Positions 10,527 to 18,623 of a stretch of DNA of 22,724 bases are shown piece after piece; within the stretch, counting starts at the first letter, position 1, and every line of letters starts with the position of its first letter. The stretch comes from Perkinsus chesapeaki. Taxonomy: Eukaryota; Perkinsozoa; Perkinsida; Perkinsidae. The notes below the pieces were generated by a model. It saw only the letters and a list, made by a program, of their open reading frames with translations, was not told the origin of the DNA and did not search any database. The stretch covers positions 1-22,724 of the forward strand of contig JAAPAO010000573.1 in the NCBI GenBank assembly GCA_013115145.1, in the 5' to 3' direction. The translations under genes were made by a program, and so were the position numbers.

Positions 10527-10842
10527 TTAATGTGTGGCGTCAGGTACGGAAGTGTTGAAAGTCGATCCGGGAAAAGTTTCCACTGCTAAAGCCATGCTGA
10601 TTGCACAGAATAATTTATCCAAATGTTCGACCGTCGGCGGCTAGTCGCATGCATTCATGAAAAATGGACTTGTGTTGGCAAAGTTAACTCGACATCCAAG
10701 ACATAGCGGATTAAAGGAGCATAACAGAGCTCGCAGTAAGTCCTAGCTGTCCCACGCCACGCAGAGTAGAGCATGGGGCAGCTACTGGAGTCGCAACGTC
10801 AACAGGACGCTATCACCGATCGGTGCCGTATACCGATACACA
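10527..10842. other. Intergenic between the CEP70-like gene and the retrotransposon remnant
   Basis: No convincing coding sequence was seen. The stretch may contain the decayed 5' part of the retrotransposon, whose endonuclease frame appears abruptly at about 10843 without its N-terminal half. Confidence 0.4.
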
Positions 10843-11136
10843 ATGAAGTTATGTGATGTGATCGAACAACTCCTGGGATACCCCTCCTGGAACAACTCCT
10901 GGGATACCCCTCCAGATGGAGGCTCCTATCAGAGACGGCGCGGTCAAGTCTTTGCAGACTGGGCAGACTATACAGGACTGCAGATACTCAACGATGCCGG
11001 ATCACCACCTACCTCCAGGAGTCATCGAGCGACTCGTGACGGCTCTGAAATCACCTCACATATCGACGTCACCCTATGCTCCCAAGCTGTTTGCGCTGTT
11101 GCACAAATACGCGCTGCGCACAAGTATCTTTGTTGA
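10843..11136 (+). pseudogene. Retrotransposon endonuclease domain, C-terminal fragment
   Basis: The frame contains GQVFADWADYTGLQILND and, about 30 residues later, SHIDVTLCS. In LINE endonucleases of the exonuclease-endonuclease-phosphatase fold these are the segment after the DxNxH motif and the final SxIDLTL motif with the catalytic D and the preceding H/I. The N-terminal catalytic motifs are absent. A 26-bp tandem duplication lies just inside the fragment. The frame ends at a TGA at 11134-11136. Confidence 0.7.
10864..10913 (+). repeat. 26-bp tandem duplication, two copies
   Basis: The 24-mer starting GAACAACTCCTGGG occurs at 10864 and again at 10890, so the unit is 26 bp, with the second copy missing its last two bases. 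It lies at the 5' edge of the recognisable endonuclease fragment and shifts its frame by 26 nt. It looks like a local slippage duplication. Confidence 0.9.
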
Positions 11137-11364
11137 AACCGTTGAAAGATTCCCGTGCATGATATATAAACCAATTAAACCCAACTACTTTTTCTACTCT
11201 TTAACTTATGGCTCTTGAGTCGACCAGTGTCTCAGCCAAGGCTCTGAACATGGTGGAGAACCCGGGACCTCGCCATGAGCAGGGTAAAGTGGCCCCAAAA
11301 AAGATTCCAGAGGACGCACGGTTCTCCAGTCGCTCGGGCAGAGCTTCGATCCGCATCCCGAGAC

Positions 11365-11399
11365 CTCCGGGTCCCGGAGTTCCCGGAGTCCGGGAACTC
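11365..11399. repeat. Two overlapping single-base-centre palindromes
   Basis: CTCCGGG-t-CCCGGAG (11365-11379, 7-bp arms) overlaps GAGTTCCCGGA-g-TCCGGGAACTC (11377-11399, 11-bp arms) by three bases. Both are perfect. They interrupt the decayed retrotransposon upstream of its RT domain and do not encode any RT motif. Confidence 0.9.
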
Positions 11400-11407
11400 A
11401 AGACAAG

Positions 11408-12440
11408 ATGCCGCGAGAACATGCAAATTCTGCGCTAGCTCGGCTATTCGACCCTCAGAAAGCTCTGGCCTTCCACAAAGCTTGGCAGAACAAGCGAAGG
11501 GCCCCCCCGGCAACATACATGAAAGCAACCGAGTTAGCAGAGGTTATGTTTCCGGAGGAGGAGGTGGATCTTCCTCAACAAGCAGAAGCCCGTGGTGAAC
11601 TCAACTCGAGGCTCGTGGAGCTGAGGAGGGAACCGTCGCTGGCCCTCCTTGTCGGCGTAGAGGAGCTCCTCGATGCTGTTAGTGAACTGTGATCTCGATT
11701 GTGCTCCGGGGAGGATGCGGTTCCAATTGTTGCCTTGGCAGTGGAGCGAGAACCACTCGTCTTCTCCACTCTATTCTCAGCCTTCGTAACGCACTGTCTT
11801 GTTCCTGCGAGGCTGAAGAAGGGCTATGTTGTGACCATCCCAAAGAAATATGAATCATATTATATGATAAGCCGCTATCGGAGCCAAAGTCGTGGAGGCC
11901 GATTACGATTATCACTGCTATTGCTCGTCTTTTCGATCGGATCCTGTTCCGCGGAGATGTCGTTTCCTGACTCGCTGCATGCATACCGACCGGGCTAGGG
12001 ATGTGACACCGCGGTTGGGGAACTAGAGTCCGGAGTACACCAAGCTTGGTCGGAGGGCTACAACGTCGGAGCTCTGTTTGTTGACATAGAAGGAGCGTTT
12101 GATAAATGTAGCACGTGGTCTGCACTCAAGGTACTGCTGGATCGGGGAGTGAAATCAGACTACCTCCTGTTATTGCAAAGCTATCTCGATTCTCGCGAGA
12201 TTGTTCTGCAGCACGGTACTGATCGATGCTCTTGGCGACTCACCAGAGGCACTCCACAGGGTGGGGTCACTTCACCATGGATCTTCCACGCCTTCATGCT
12301 CACCTCTATGCCGACGATAGCGTGATTCTGTTCCGATACAAGGACGAGGCTGGAATCCAGGCATCTGTGAACGAGATATTCAACCGCCTGGAGCAGTGGT
12401 GCCTTTCAGTCAAATGTCGCTTATCGCGGCATAAAACAAA
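11408..12440 (+). pseudogene. Retrotransposon reverse transcriptase domain, broken
   Basis: The pieces, in the order expected of LINE reverse transcriptases, are: the pre-RT segment ATELAEVMFPEEE (about 11520-11570) and ELLDAVSEL; VVTIPKK (about 11826-11848); SWRPITIITAIARLFDRIL (about 11893-11950); YRPG (about 11986); VDIEGAFD with the first catalytic Asp (12079-12102); TRGTPQGGVTSP (12241-12277); and LYADD with the catalytic Asp pair (12304-12318). At least three frame changes separate them. Between GGVTSP and YADD only about 10-15 residues remain where intact enzymes have about 35-40, so a deletion and frame change hit the palm. It cannot encode an active enzyme. Confidence 0.85.
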
Positions 12441-13224
12441 GCTTATGTGCTTCCCAGCTCACAGATGTCACGGCGGACCCGAGATAGAAATCAGTATCGG
12501 GGGCCACCTGGTGAAAGAGGGCGCTGTAAAGTGGCTTGGCCTCCAGCTTGACCGGAAATTCAAATGGGGTGGACATGTGGCATGCTCCTTGGCAAAGATA
12601 GAAGGGGCTTACCACTCGGTTAAGAGGCATGTAAGGAGTACCTGGGGTCTCCTTCCTGACGTAGCGGTCAGACTGTTCGACATCATTGCGCGCGGCTACC
12701 TGTTACACGGCGTCGCCTACTGGGGAGTTGCAGCTCTTAGGGGCCGAATTGCTAACCAGATCCGGTCTCTGCAGGCGAAAATGTATAAGCGTGCCTGCCG
12801 CATTAGCGCTCGTGCTCCGACAGCGTTCTCGTGCCGCCTTGGTCTAGGAGGCATCGCCTGGGATGATCTGTGCAGTGTGCAGTGTGCGAAACGCAGGGTG
12901 CAGTGGCCTGAATTCTTTCGACTCGGCGCGGTTAAGCATATCACCAACGAAATTGTCGGGTGTCACCTAGTCGAGCGGCTGGTGGATTCCCGAAGCCAGG
13001 GTACACCCTCAGGTATGGGACCTGTAGCACTGAGTTCCCGCCCAGAAGATATAGCTGAGCTGTACCCTGATGGTTCCGTCAAGCCAGGTATTTCCGCGGG
13101 AGTCGGTGCAGCCTGGTTCACACCGTCTGGCACATGGTCGCAAACTGCCGGTGCACATCACTTCCCTTCAAGCCGAGGAAGTGGGCATTGTGCATGCGGC
13201 CCAGGTAGGAGCGCTTACGCTTAG
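12226..13224 (+). pseudogene. Retrotransposon RT thumb/connection and start of RNase H
   Basis: This is the longest intact frame of the element (332 codons). It begins out of frame with the GTPQGG box, joins the palm at YADDSVIL and runs through the thumb (the helical segment ASVNEIFNRLEQWC and the KWLGLQLD box) and connection. It then reaches the first RNase H motif, YPDGSVKPGISAGVGAAWF (about 13060-13120), with its catalytic Asp. Usual elements have YTDGS. The frame then shifts and ends at a TAG, while the rest of RNase H continues in another frame from about 13150. Confidence 0.8.
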
Positions 13225-13504
13225 GAAGCGCTCGATCTGTGTCAACTCCGACTGTCTACGAGCGATAGAGAGCATCAAAGGGGCTCTGGTGGGTGAAATC
13301 AGCAAGTGCAGTCTCAGTCGGGCTGTCGCCGGGCAACTGCGAGGACTGTTCATTCAGCTAGAGCTGCGACATACTCCCTCGAAATGCAATTCTGGGAACT
13401 TGAAGGCTGATTCTGCGGCTCGCGCAGCCGCCTATCACGGTCTTGACTCAACCCTTAGCGTTCCATTTACCCGCATAACTTCGTCGCAGGCAGTATCGAA
13501 GTGA
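13150..13504 (+). pseudogene. Retrotransposon RNase H, C-terminal part
   Basis: In a different frame from the YPDGS motif, this segment gives the remaining RNase H residues: the Glu in LQAEEVGIVHAAQ, the Asp in VNSDCLRAIESI and the final Asp in LKADSAARAAA, preceded by a basic segment with a His (RHTPSKCNSGN). All four acidic positions are thus present but split over two frames. The presence of RNase H points to I-like clades rather than RTE or L1. Confidence 0.75.
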
Positions 13505-13599
13505 CTGGTGAACACGTCGGACAACTCGTATGAAAGAGATGTGCGTGCTCTTGGGCGATCTTTTCGGTACTTCGTCCCACGTCAACCGCCCTGAGTGCG

Positions 13600-14034
13600 C
13601 TCCGCAATCTTCCCTCGTGCGGTGGGCTGCTACAGGTCGTCGGTGGGCGTAATCCACTGAGATACTCGAGGGCCAAGATAGACAATGAAAGCAAGATCTG
13701 TCCATTCTGCAACTCGGGTGAAGAGGAAGATTTCCATCATTTCCTCTTCCACTGCACTCACTGGTCTCGGCATCGGGTTGCTCTGGACGCTGCAGCGAAG
13801 AGCAGGGGCATTCCATGGCCACCGGAGCAGGGCGATACTCTCATGCGCGACGGCAGGCTAGCAAGGATGATAGAAAACTTCATTAAGTCCACTGGAAGAC
13901 TACGGGAGCAGTGACCAATTTGGTTGGAGTTACCAGCTGAGGTTGAGCTGCTGAACATGGCGTCGCTACTCCCAGAGATCGTAAAGGCGGCTGCAGGGCC
14001 AGCCCCTAAGGGCCTTATAGAAGGAGAAGAATAA
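13600..14034 (+). pseudogene. Retrotransposon C-terminal zinc finger and tail
   Basis: The frame reads KICPFCNSGEEEDFHHFLFHC (13690 onward), the C-x2-C-x8-H-x4-C type finger found after RNase H in LINE ORF2 proteins. About 50 helical residues then end at TGA 13911-13913. The same frame stays open beyond that TGA for 40 more codons to TAA at about 14032-14034 with protein-like composition (LPAEVELLNMASLLPEIV). The TGA is therefore probably a mutation and the original end of the ORF lay near 14034. Confidence 0.7.
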
Positions 14035-15117
14035 TGCCAGAGATGCGCGGTTTACATGATACTAAGCTTATGGAGAGATGCGAGCAGGAAGCATTATCCG
14101 TGGAATTGTTTAGTGCTCCAAGGGTCACCCGAGCTTAGGCCCCAACACCAGTATGTCGAGAATGCTAGGTGAAAAGTAAGCGACAAAGAACCTGTGGCCC
14201 ATAGCTGTTAAGCCTGTAGTCTGTCATCCAGGGAGTTCTGTCAAAGTCGTCCGGTGGCGTGTCTCGATTTCGGGGACGAAGCGCCGGTTACGTATCGTGT
14301 GTATGAGTGAAGGACGTATTACAAGAGTGGCTCTTGATCGAATAGACTATTTGCATCAGACATCACAGAGTTAATTTGGAAGCAACAGGCAACTTAACCA
14401 GTGTTCAACTTCAGTTAATCCTTGAGGGATAAAGAATCATCTCCAACACAAGCGGGACAACGCAGAATTAGAGCAAGAATCACACGAAATTTTCCACTTC
14501 ACTCTGAGAGGGAGACTCGCTCTACATTGCAAAGACTACCACGGCCGGTGGATTAGGAGTTCCTCAGGAGCTCGAGGTCTTGGCCGAATGATCCATCTCG
14601 AAATACACTTGTGTCACGCGGTTAGTGTTCAGCAATTATCAACTACTTACGCGTGCTCAATGAAACTTTGAGGGGCGAGTACTGTATATGATAGGTTTCA
14701 AATACTACGAGAGTTATAATCGAATACTTCTATCTCAAGGTACTTCCCTAAAACAATCTTGATTTGGAGGCCAAGATTACGGTGTGTATTCTAAGTTAAT
14801 TTGGCAACTTTTCCGTGCCGTTTTCTCAGTTCTCAATAACCAGTAAGTGTTAGACGCTGAAACCTCGGTGGTATATCGAAGGCCATGTAAGAACGAGACT
14901 CTCTGAGTTTGGGGCACAGAGTCGCAAATATGGCAGTGAATGGTCACAAAAACGTGATATAAGTTAAGTTAATTAAGTTAAAGTTAAGATACAAGTTAAT
15001 TTGGAGGACTGTATTGCCCCCTAATCCTGATCCCCGATCATAAAGAGAGCTCCCTCGAAGGAGTCCACCGTAATGCCACAATACCTTATCACTTAGTTTT
15101 CACCTACCAATAAAACT
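14035..15117. other. Region without a clear gene, possibly small coding fragments
   Basis: No confident gene was found. A 34-codon ORF starts at 14036 and overlaps the retrotransposon stop by one base. A stop-to-stop frame at about 14181-14374 reads like protein (WRVSISGTKRRLRIVCMSEG) but has no clear start. The motif AGTTAATTTGG occurs at about 14369, 14794 and 14994, and an (AAGTT)-rich tract covers 14960-14998. Confidence 0.4.
14960..14998. repeat. AAGTTA-type simple repeat tract
   Basis: Imperfect units of AAGTTA/AAGTTAATT are repeated about five times. It could be a microsatellite or the decayed 3' tail of a non-LTR element. Confidence 0.6.
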
Positions 15118-15437
15118 ATGGCTACTTTATCAGTCTCAGATAGAGCTAGTGTACTTGAGTACTTATCTACCTTGAACATGACTTTTGTATCGCCGGTAAA
15201 CAGACCCGATGGAGCCGATAATAAGTATCGATGGTAAACAGGCTGAAGGACTCCCACCAGCCCCGAGGGAACTGTGATACAACCGTTGCCGCTCCTTCTT
15301 GCCCCAATAGAATTGTCAACAAAATTCTCCCTCCCAGTATAACGGTGAAAGAATATCTTTACCAAGTTTTATTCCTACCAACAGCCCTACAATCACTACG
15401 ATATGATTTCGTATCTGAATATCCTGCTACTAAATGA
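15118..15437 (+). CDS. Small 78-aa protein, 3 exons, unknown function (weak Dpy-30-like C-terminus)
   Basis: Exons 15118-15195, 15242-15273 and 15311-15437 (237 nt) are joined by a 46-nt and a 37-nt GT-AG intron; the second has a clear pyrimidine tract before its AG. The protein starts MATLSVSDRASVLEYL and ends with a helical segment, TVKEYLYQVLFLPTALQSL, followed by a Pro eight residues later. That spacing (YL, then P-x2-LQ-x-L, then P) resembles the short helix-turn-helix dimerisation motif of Dpy-30/RIIa proteins, with one extra residue. The normal continuation after the last Pro is missing. The resemblance is weak and made by eye. It lies 455 bp upstream of the cathepsin gene on the same strand. 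Confidence 0.45.
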
Positions 15438-15502
15438 CCTGCGTTATACCAGAGGTAGCCCACCGTCGGTGAAACTGGAAAGCGCGGAGGAGCTTTCAAG
15501 GG

Positions 15503-15555
15503 CTACGATGGAGTTATTATGATAGGGTAACCCTATCATAATAACTCCATCGTAG
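15503..15555. repeat. Perfect 26-bp-arm palindrome with one-base centre
   Basis: The left arm 15503-15528 is the exact reverse complement of the right arm 15530-15555, with a single A at 15529. The arms begin CTACGATGGAGTT and carry an AT-rich middle (ATTATGATAG). The symmetry stops abruptly at both ends. Confidence 0.95.
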
Positions 15556-15568
15556 GAACCCTATTGGG

Positions 15569-15583
15569 GTTCCTATTAGGAAC
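15569..15583. repeat. 7-bp-arm palindrome with one-base centre
   Basis: GTTCCTA-t-TAGGAAC is perfect and lies 13 bp after the long palindrome. Confidence 0.9.
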
Positions 15584-15728
15584 GTCGCAATGCAACGATA
15601 TACTGATTTATATAGCGCACGGCGTGAACAGGTAACAACGAGATAGCCCAACACCGTCGCTCCCTCCTCGAGATGGTATCCCCAGCAACTCCGCGTTTTA
15701 CCCGTAGATTCTGCTGAGCAGCAGATGG

Positions 15729-15777
15729 TCCATTGCTCCATTATGGAGCAGAATCTGCTCCATAATGGAGCAATGGA
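15729..15777. repeat. Perfect 24-bp-arm palindrome with nested palindromes
   Basis: The left arm 15729-15752 and right arm 15754-15777 are exact reverse complements around one A at 15753. Each arm itself contains the palindrome GCTCCAT-n-ATGGAGC (7-bp arms, one-base centre). Just upstream CTGCT-g-AGCAG (15711-15721) repeats the same layout on a smaller scale. Confidence 0.95.
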
Positions 15778-15892
15778 GCCTCCATAAGCAGTACAATAGC
15801 ATCGTGACAGGGCTCCTGCCAGAGGAGGCACGCTACCGAGCAATACCGAGCTGCTTCTCGAATGACTGACTATCACTGAATACGGTTATTGT

Positions 15893-17483
15893 ATGTTCTC
15901 ACTTGTACTCGCATCACCGTTCCATGGAATGACTCTGCTCTTAGCGGTCGCGAGCCTTGCCCAATTCCTAGGGGTTTCTGCTGTATACGATAACGTGGAA
16001 CTTTTCGTGGATGAGATCAATGCAAAGCAAGACTCCTGGCTAGCTTCGGTACATCGTCCACCCTTCACAAGTAAGGTAGCGTACAAGAAATAGTATTCTT
16101 CCTTAGAAATTATAGGAAAGGTCACATTAACCGATGCCAAGATAAGGGTACGAATCTTATTGAAGTGCAATTCTTATCTTTCGGTAGAATAACGATTCAT
16201 TTTGGATGCTAATAGAATAGCGGATATCTCTATTTCTATTCTCTCCTGAGACACAAGGCTTCAGGTGAACCCTACGGGAAACTACAGTCTGCCTATATTG
16301 CTGCCAAGACACCAGACGAGAACGGCGAGCTGTCCGTGAAGAACCTGGTTCTACCACCTGAATTCGATGCTCGTAAAAAGTTTAAGGCCTGCGCAAGAAT
16401 CATCGGTCATGTAAGGTATGCTATGAAGTGCGGAGCTCTGCACATGGATTGTATCTTGCTGTGTTTCGTCAGAGACCAGGCCAACTGTGGCAGCTGCGCA
16501 GCAATGGCTGCCGTTGGGTCCTTCAATGATCGTCTATGCATCAAGAGAAACTTCCAGGAACCACTCTCCGCCGCCTACGTTGTTTCTTGCTGCACTCCTG
16601 AGACTGGATGCCCCCCGTGATCCATTGCTTTTCGCGAAGTACCGATGCAGAGTGTAGTGCTGTTCAGGCCGTATGGCTGTGATGGGGGCAATACTGCCGA
16701 GGTATGGGATTTTGCCCAGCGCTACGGGATTCCCACAGGTTAGCGTCTTGTATTGGTTGATATTGCCCGCAAAATAAGCTGGATATCTCTGGTTAGGTGG
16801 GGGATATCCGGAGGGTCCAGTGAGAGACTCAAACGGTTGTTGGCCATACTTCCTTCCAAAGTGCGCCCACGTGCCAGGAATGAGCAAAAAGTACCCTCAA
16901 TGCCCTCAAGTAGGCGAAAGTTATATAAGTTCAATTCGATTTTTTCCAGGAAGCTCAAGCTCCAGCTTGCCAGCTATTTTGCCCAAATACCAAATACAAG
17001 AGGTCGTTAGCTATGTAAGCATATGTAAGGTATCGATGGAGGCTGCACCTGGCAGGGATCGCCACTACGTTGCTGCTCCAGGAGCAATTATAATGAGCAA
17101 TTCGATTGAAGGGATAAAGGCAGAGGTTTACACCAACGGAAGCGTAAAAACTCTGTCGGGTGTTACTCACACCTCGGATAGAATGACTCACCTATCTCCT
17201 GTGATCGCACTCGGAATATTCCTCCCATTGATGACAGGTCACTGCTGGCTTTGAACTCTACCAAGACTTCATCTACTACAAATCCGGTGTATATAAGTAC
17301 GTTCGGGGCAAGTATCTAGCCGTGCACGCCGTCAAGCTGATCGGTTGGGGAAAAGCAGCTATCGGTGACTACTGGTTAGCAGTGAACAGTTGGAATGAGG
17401 ATTGGGGTGAAGGTGGACTGTTTAGAATAGCTATGGGCCAGTGTAGGATAGAAGACTTGGTCGTATATGGCAATCCACAATAA
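15893..17483 (+). CDS. Cathepsin B-like cysteine protease (papain family C1A), 8 exons
   Basis: Exons 15893-16070, 16265-16415, 16473-16616, 16668-16738, 16797-16909, 16950-17014, 17056-17143 and 17238-17483 (1056 nt, 351 aa). A signal peptide occupies about residues 1-30; the second Met, at 15929, is an equally good start (MTLLLAVASL). The propeptide has FVDEINAKQDSW, as in cathepsin B pro-regions. The mature enzyme begins near LPPEFDAR. Active-site residues are Gln112 and Cys118 (RDQANCGSC), His300 (VHAVKLIGWG) and Asn320 (NSWNEDWGE). GCDGGNTAEVWDFA, GCWPY and FIYYKSGVY are cathepsin B signatures. The occluding loop has a single His rather than the usual His pair. The Trp after the catalytic Cys is Ala here. 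The product is probably a secreted or lysosome-like endo- or dipeptidase. Introns are 40-58 nt except the first (194) and last (94). Confidence 0.9.
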
Positions 17484-17775
17484 CTTCCCTAAAAGGACTT
17501 AGTCTATTTAACCCCTGAGGTGAGTCACCGCTGAGTGAAGGTCTGCTTATTGTCGTCGACACAGTACTCAACTACTCATGCTGTAGCAAGCGGGTCGTTG
17601 TCGCACGAGAAATCTCTCCCACTTTGTTGGAATGGTCCATTGTTATTTCATCATCTCAATTTGTTGACATTGGTCCTTATTGTTTCATTAGATTACTCAC
17701 CTGTCTTGTGTTCGTCAAGAAAGGTTTTATCAAGCCGGCAGCTGCGTTGAAGGCATCTCGCTTTCCTTCGGACTG

Positions 17776-17792
17776 ACCGTTCCGGGAACGGT
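17776..17792. repeat. 8-bp-arm palindrome with one-base centre
   Basis: ACCGTTCC-g-GGAACGGT is perfect. It lies about 290 bp downstream of the cathepsin stop and is not followed by a T run. Confidence 0.9.
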
Positions 17793-17951
17793 TTCCTCTC
17801 TTGAAGGATCGTGCTCGAGTGGTTGAAGTGGTTGAAGCTGCTTGAACGGAGCATTTAGTCGCCAGCGTTGCTGGTGGCTTCAAACCTCTAATACTAGCAG
17901 TCTAATAGAGTGAAAGTCGACTCGTACTTCAAAACCACACTTCTATTCTTA

Positions 17952-17968
17952 CAGTAAGAATCTTACTG
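17952..17968. repeat. 8-bp-arm palindrome with one-base centre
   Basis: CAGTAAGA-a-TCTTACTG is perfect and lies in non-coding DNA. Confidence 0.9.
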
Positions 17969-18552
17969 CGAGCATCATGCTGAAGTAGACTTCCCGTCGG
18001 GGGGAGATGCAAACTCATCTCAATCTGAGAGTCCCAAGAGTTCGCGGGGTGTGTCTAGCACTGTTGATGGAGTAGACTGCTTAGTTGCTTACTCAATCCG
18101 TGAATCGTGTTAACGCCTTGGGTTGGTCAACCGAGGCCGTCCCATCGAATGTGCGCAGGGCGCGCCCAGATCGAACCACCGCGGCTTTAGGAGTTCACAA
18201 GATTGACTCGGCTAGCCCGGTATCCACTGGGGTAGCATAAGACAGATACTACAGATCACATGGGAAGCCTTCAGCCCGCACGCCGGAGTGCGGAGATAGA
18301 TATACACAGTCGGACATGTGAACTCCCGAGAGGAGATTATAGGGATACGAGATGAGACGGGCGATGAGGCCTATAGAGACCCGGTTAAAAAATGGGGGGG
18401 GAGTAGCGATCGTACTAGGGATGCGTTATCACTCTTTTGCGATCAGTGAGCAACAGAAACCGCTGCGCGGGGCGAGCGAACACCCCTGTGGCGGACTAGT
18501 CGCACCGTGTGCACACACACGTAGAAAGCAACGCAACACTTAGGCTTTCGAC

Positions 18553-18623
18553 ATGCTGGTCCAGCATAGTATGCTGAGCATACCATGCTGAATCTGCACT
18601 GTTTCACAAGTCTTAATAAGACT
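18553..18623. repeat. Cluster of three single-base-centre palindromes
   Basis: ATGCTGG-t-CCAGCAT (18553-18567) overlaps a 14-bp-arm palindrome centred on G18576 (18562-18590, one mismatch in the arms). AGTCTTA-a-TAAGACT follows at 18609-18623. The overlapping pair has the same architecture as the pair at 11365-11399 but unrelated sequence. Confidence 0.9.

Larger units (their letters stand above)
10843..14034 (+). mobile_element. Degenerate non-LTR (LINE-type) retrotransposon, EN-RT-RNaseH-zinc finger
   Basis: In order on the plus strand lie the C-terminal part of an AP-type endonuclease, reverse transcriptase segments, an RNase H domain and a C-terminal cysteine-histidine finger. This is the second-ORF order of I/R1/Ingi-like LINEs. 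The reading frame changes several times and is interrupted by stops, with a deletion just before the YADD box, so the copy is dead. The endonuclease N-terminus and any first ORF are missing or unrecognisable, as expected of a 5'-truncated insertion. No poly(A) tail or target-site duplication could be assigned. An (AAGTT)-rich tract at 14960-15000 lies about 1 kb downstream and may or may not belong to it. The codons look more GC-rich than those of the copper ATPase 3' exons. Domain identity is firm; the ends are approximate. Confidence 0.85.
15438..15892. other. Intergenic region dominated by palindromes
   Basis: Between the 78-aa protein gene and the cathepsin gene lie two long perfect palindromes (15503-15555, 15729-15777), smaller ones (15569-15583, 15711-15721), and an AGGAACCC-tatt-GGGGTTCCT hairpin at about 15553-15573. 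A 119-codon frame on the minus strand spans them but is a by-product of the symmetric sequence. Confidence 0.7.

Noticed and set aside
12226-13224. 332-codon frame as an intact gene
   Set aside because: It begins within the RT palm out of frame with the GTPQGG box and ends in the middle of RNase H, so it is a fragment of a dead LINE.
14032-14038. TAATG stop-start overlap suggesting a coupled second ORF
   Set aside because: The downstream frame is only 34 codons with no recognised domain; likely coincidence.
15517-15876. 119-codon minus-strand ORF
   Set aside because: It runs through both long palindromes; its openness follows from the symmetric sequence and no domain is visible.
17776-17792. 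Palindrome as a bacterial-type terminator
   Set aside because: A one-base loop and the absence of a T run, in a eukaryotic context.
18153-18240. tRNA-like sequence on the minus strand with GGTTCGATCT and TAGCCGAGT
   Set aside because: The B-box and possible A-boxes are in order, but D, anticodon and T stems fail to pair. At most it is a degenerate tRNA relic.
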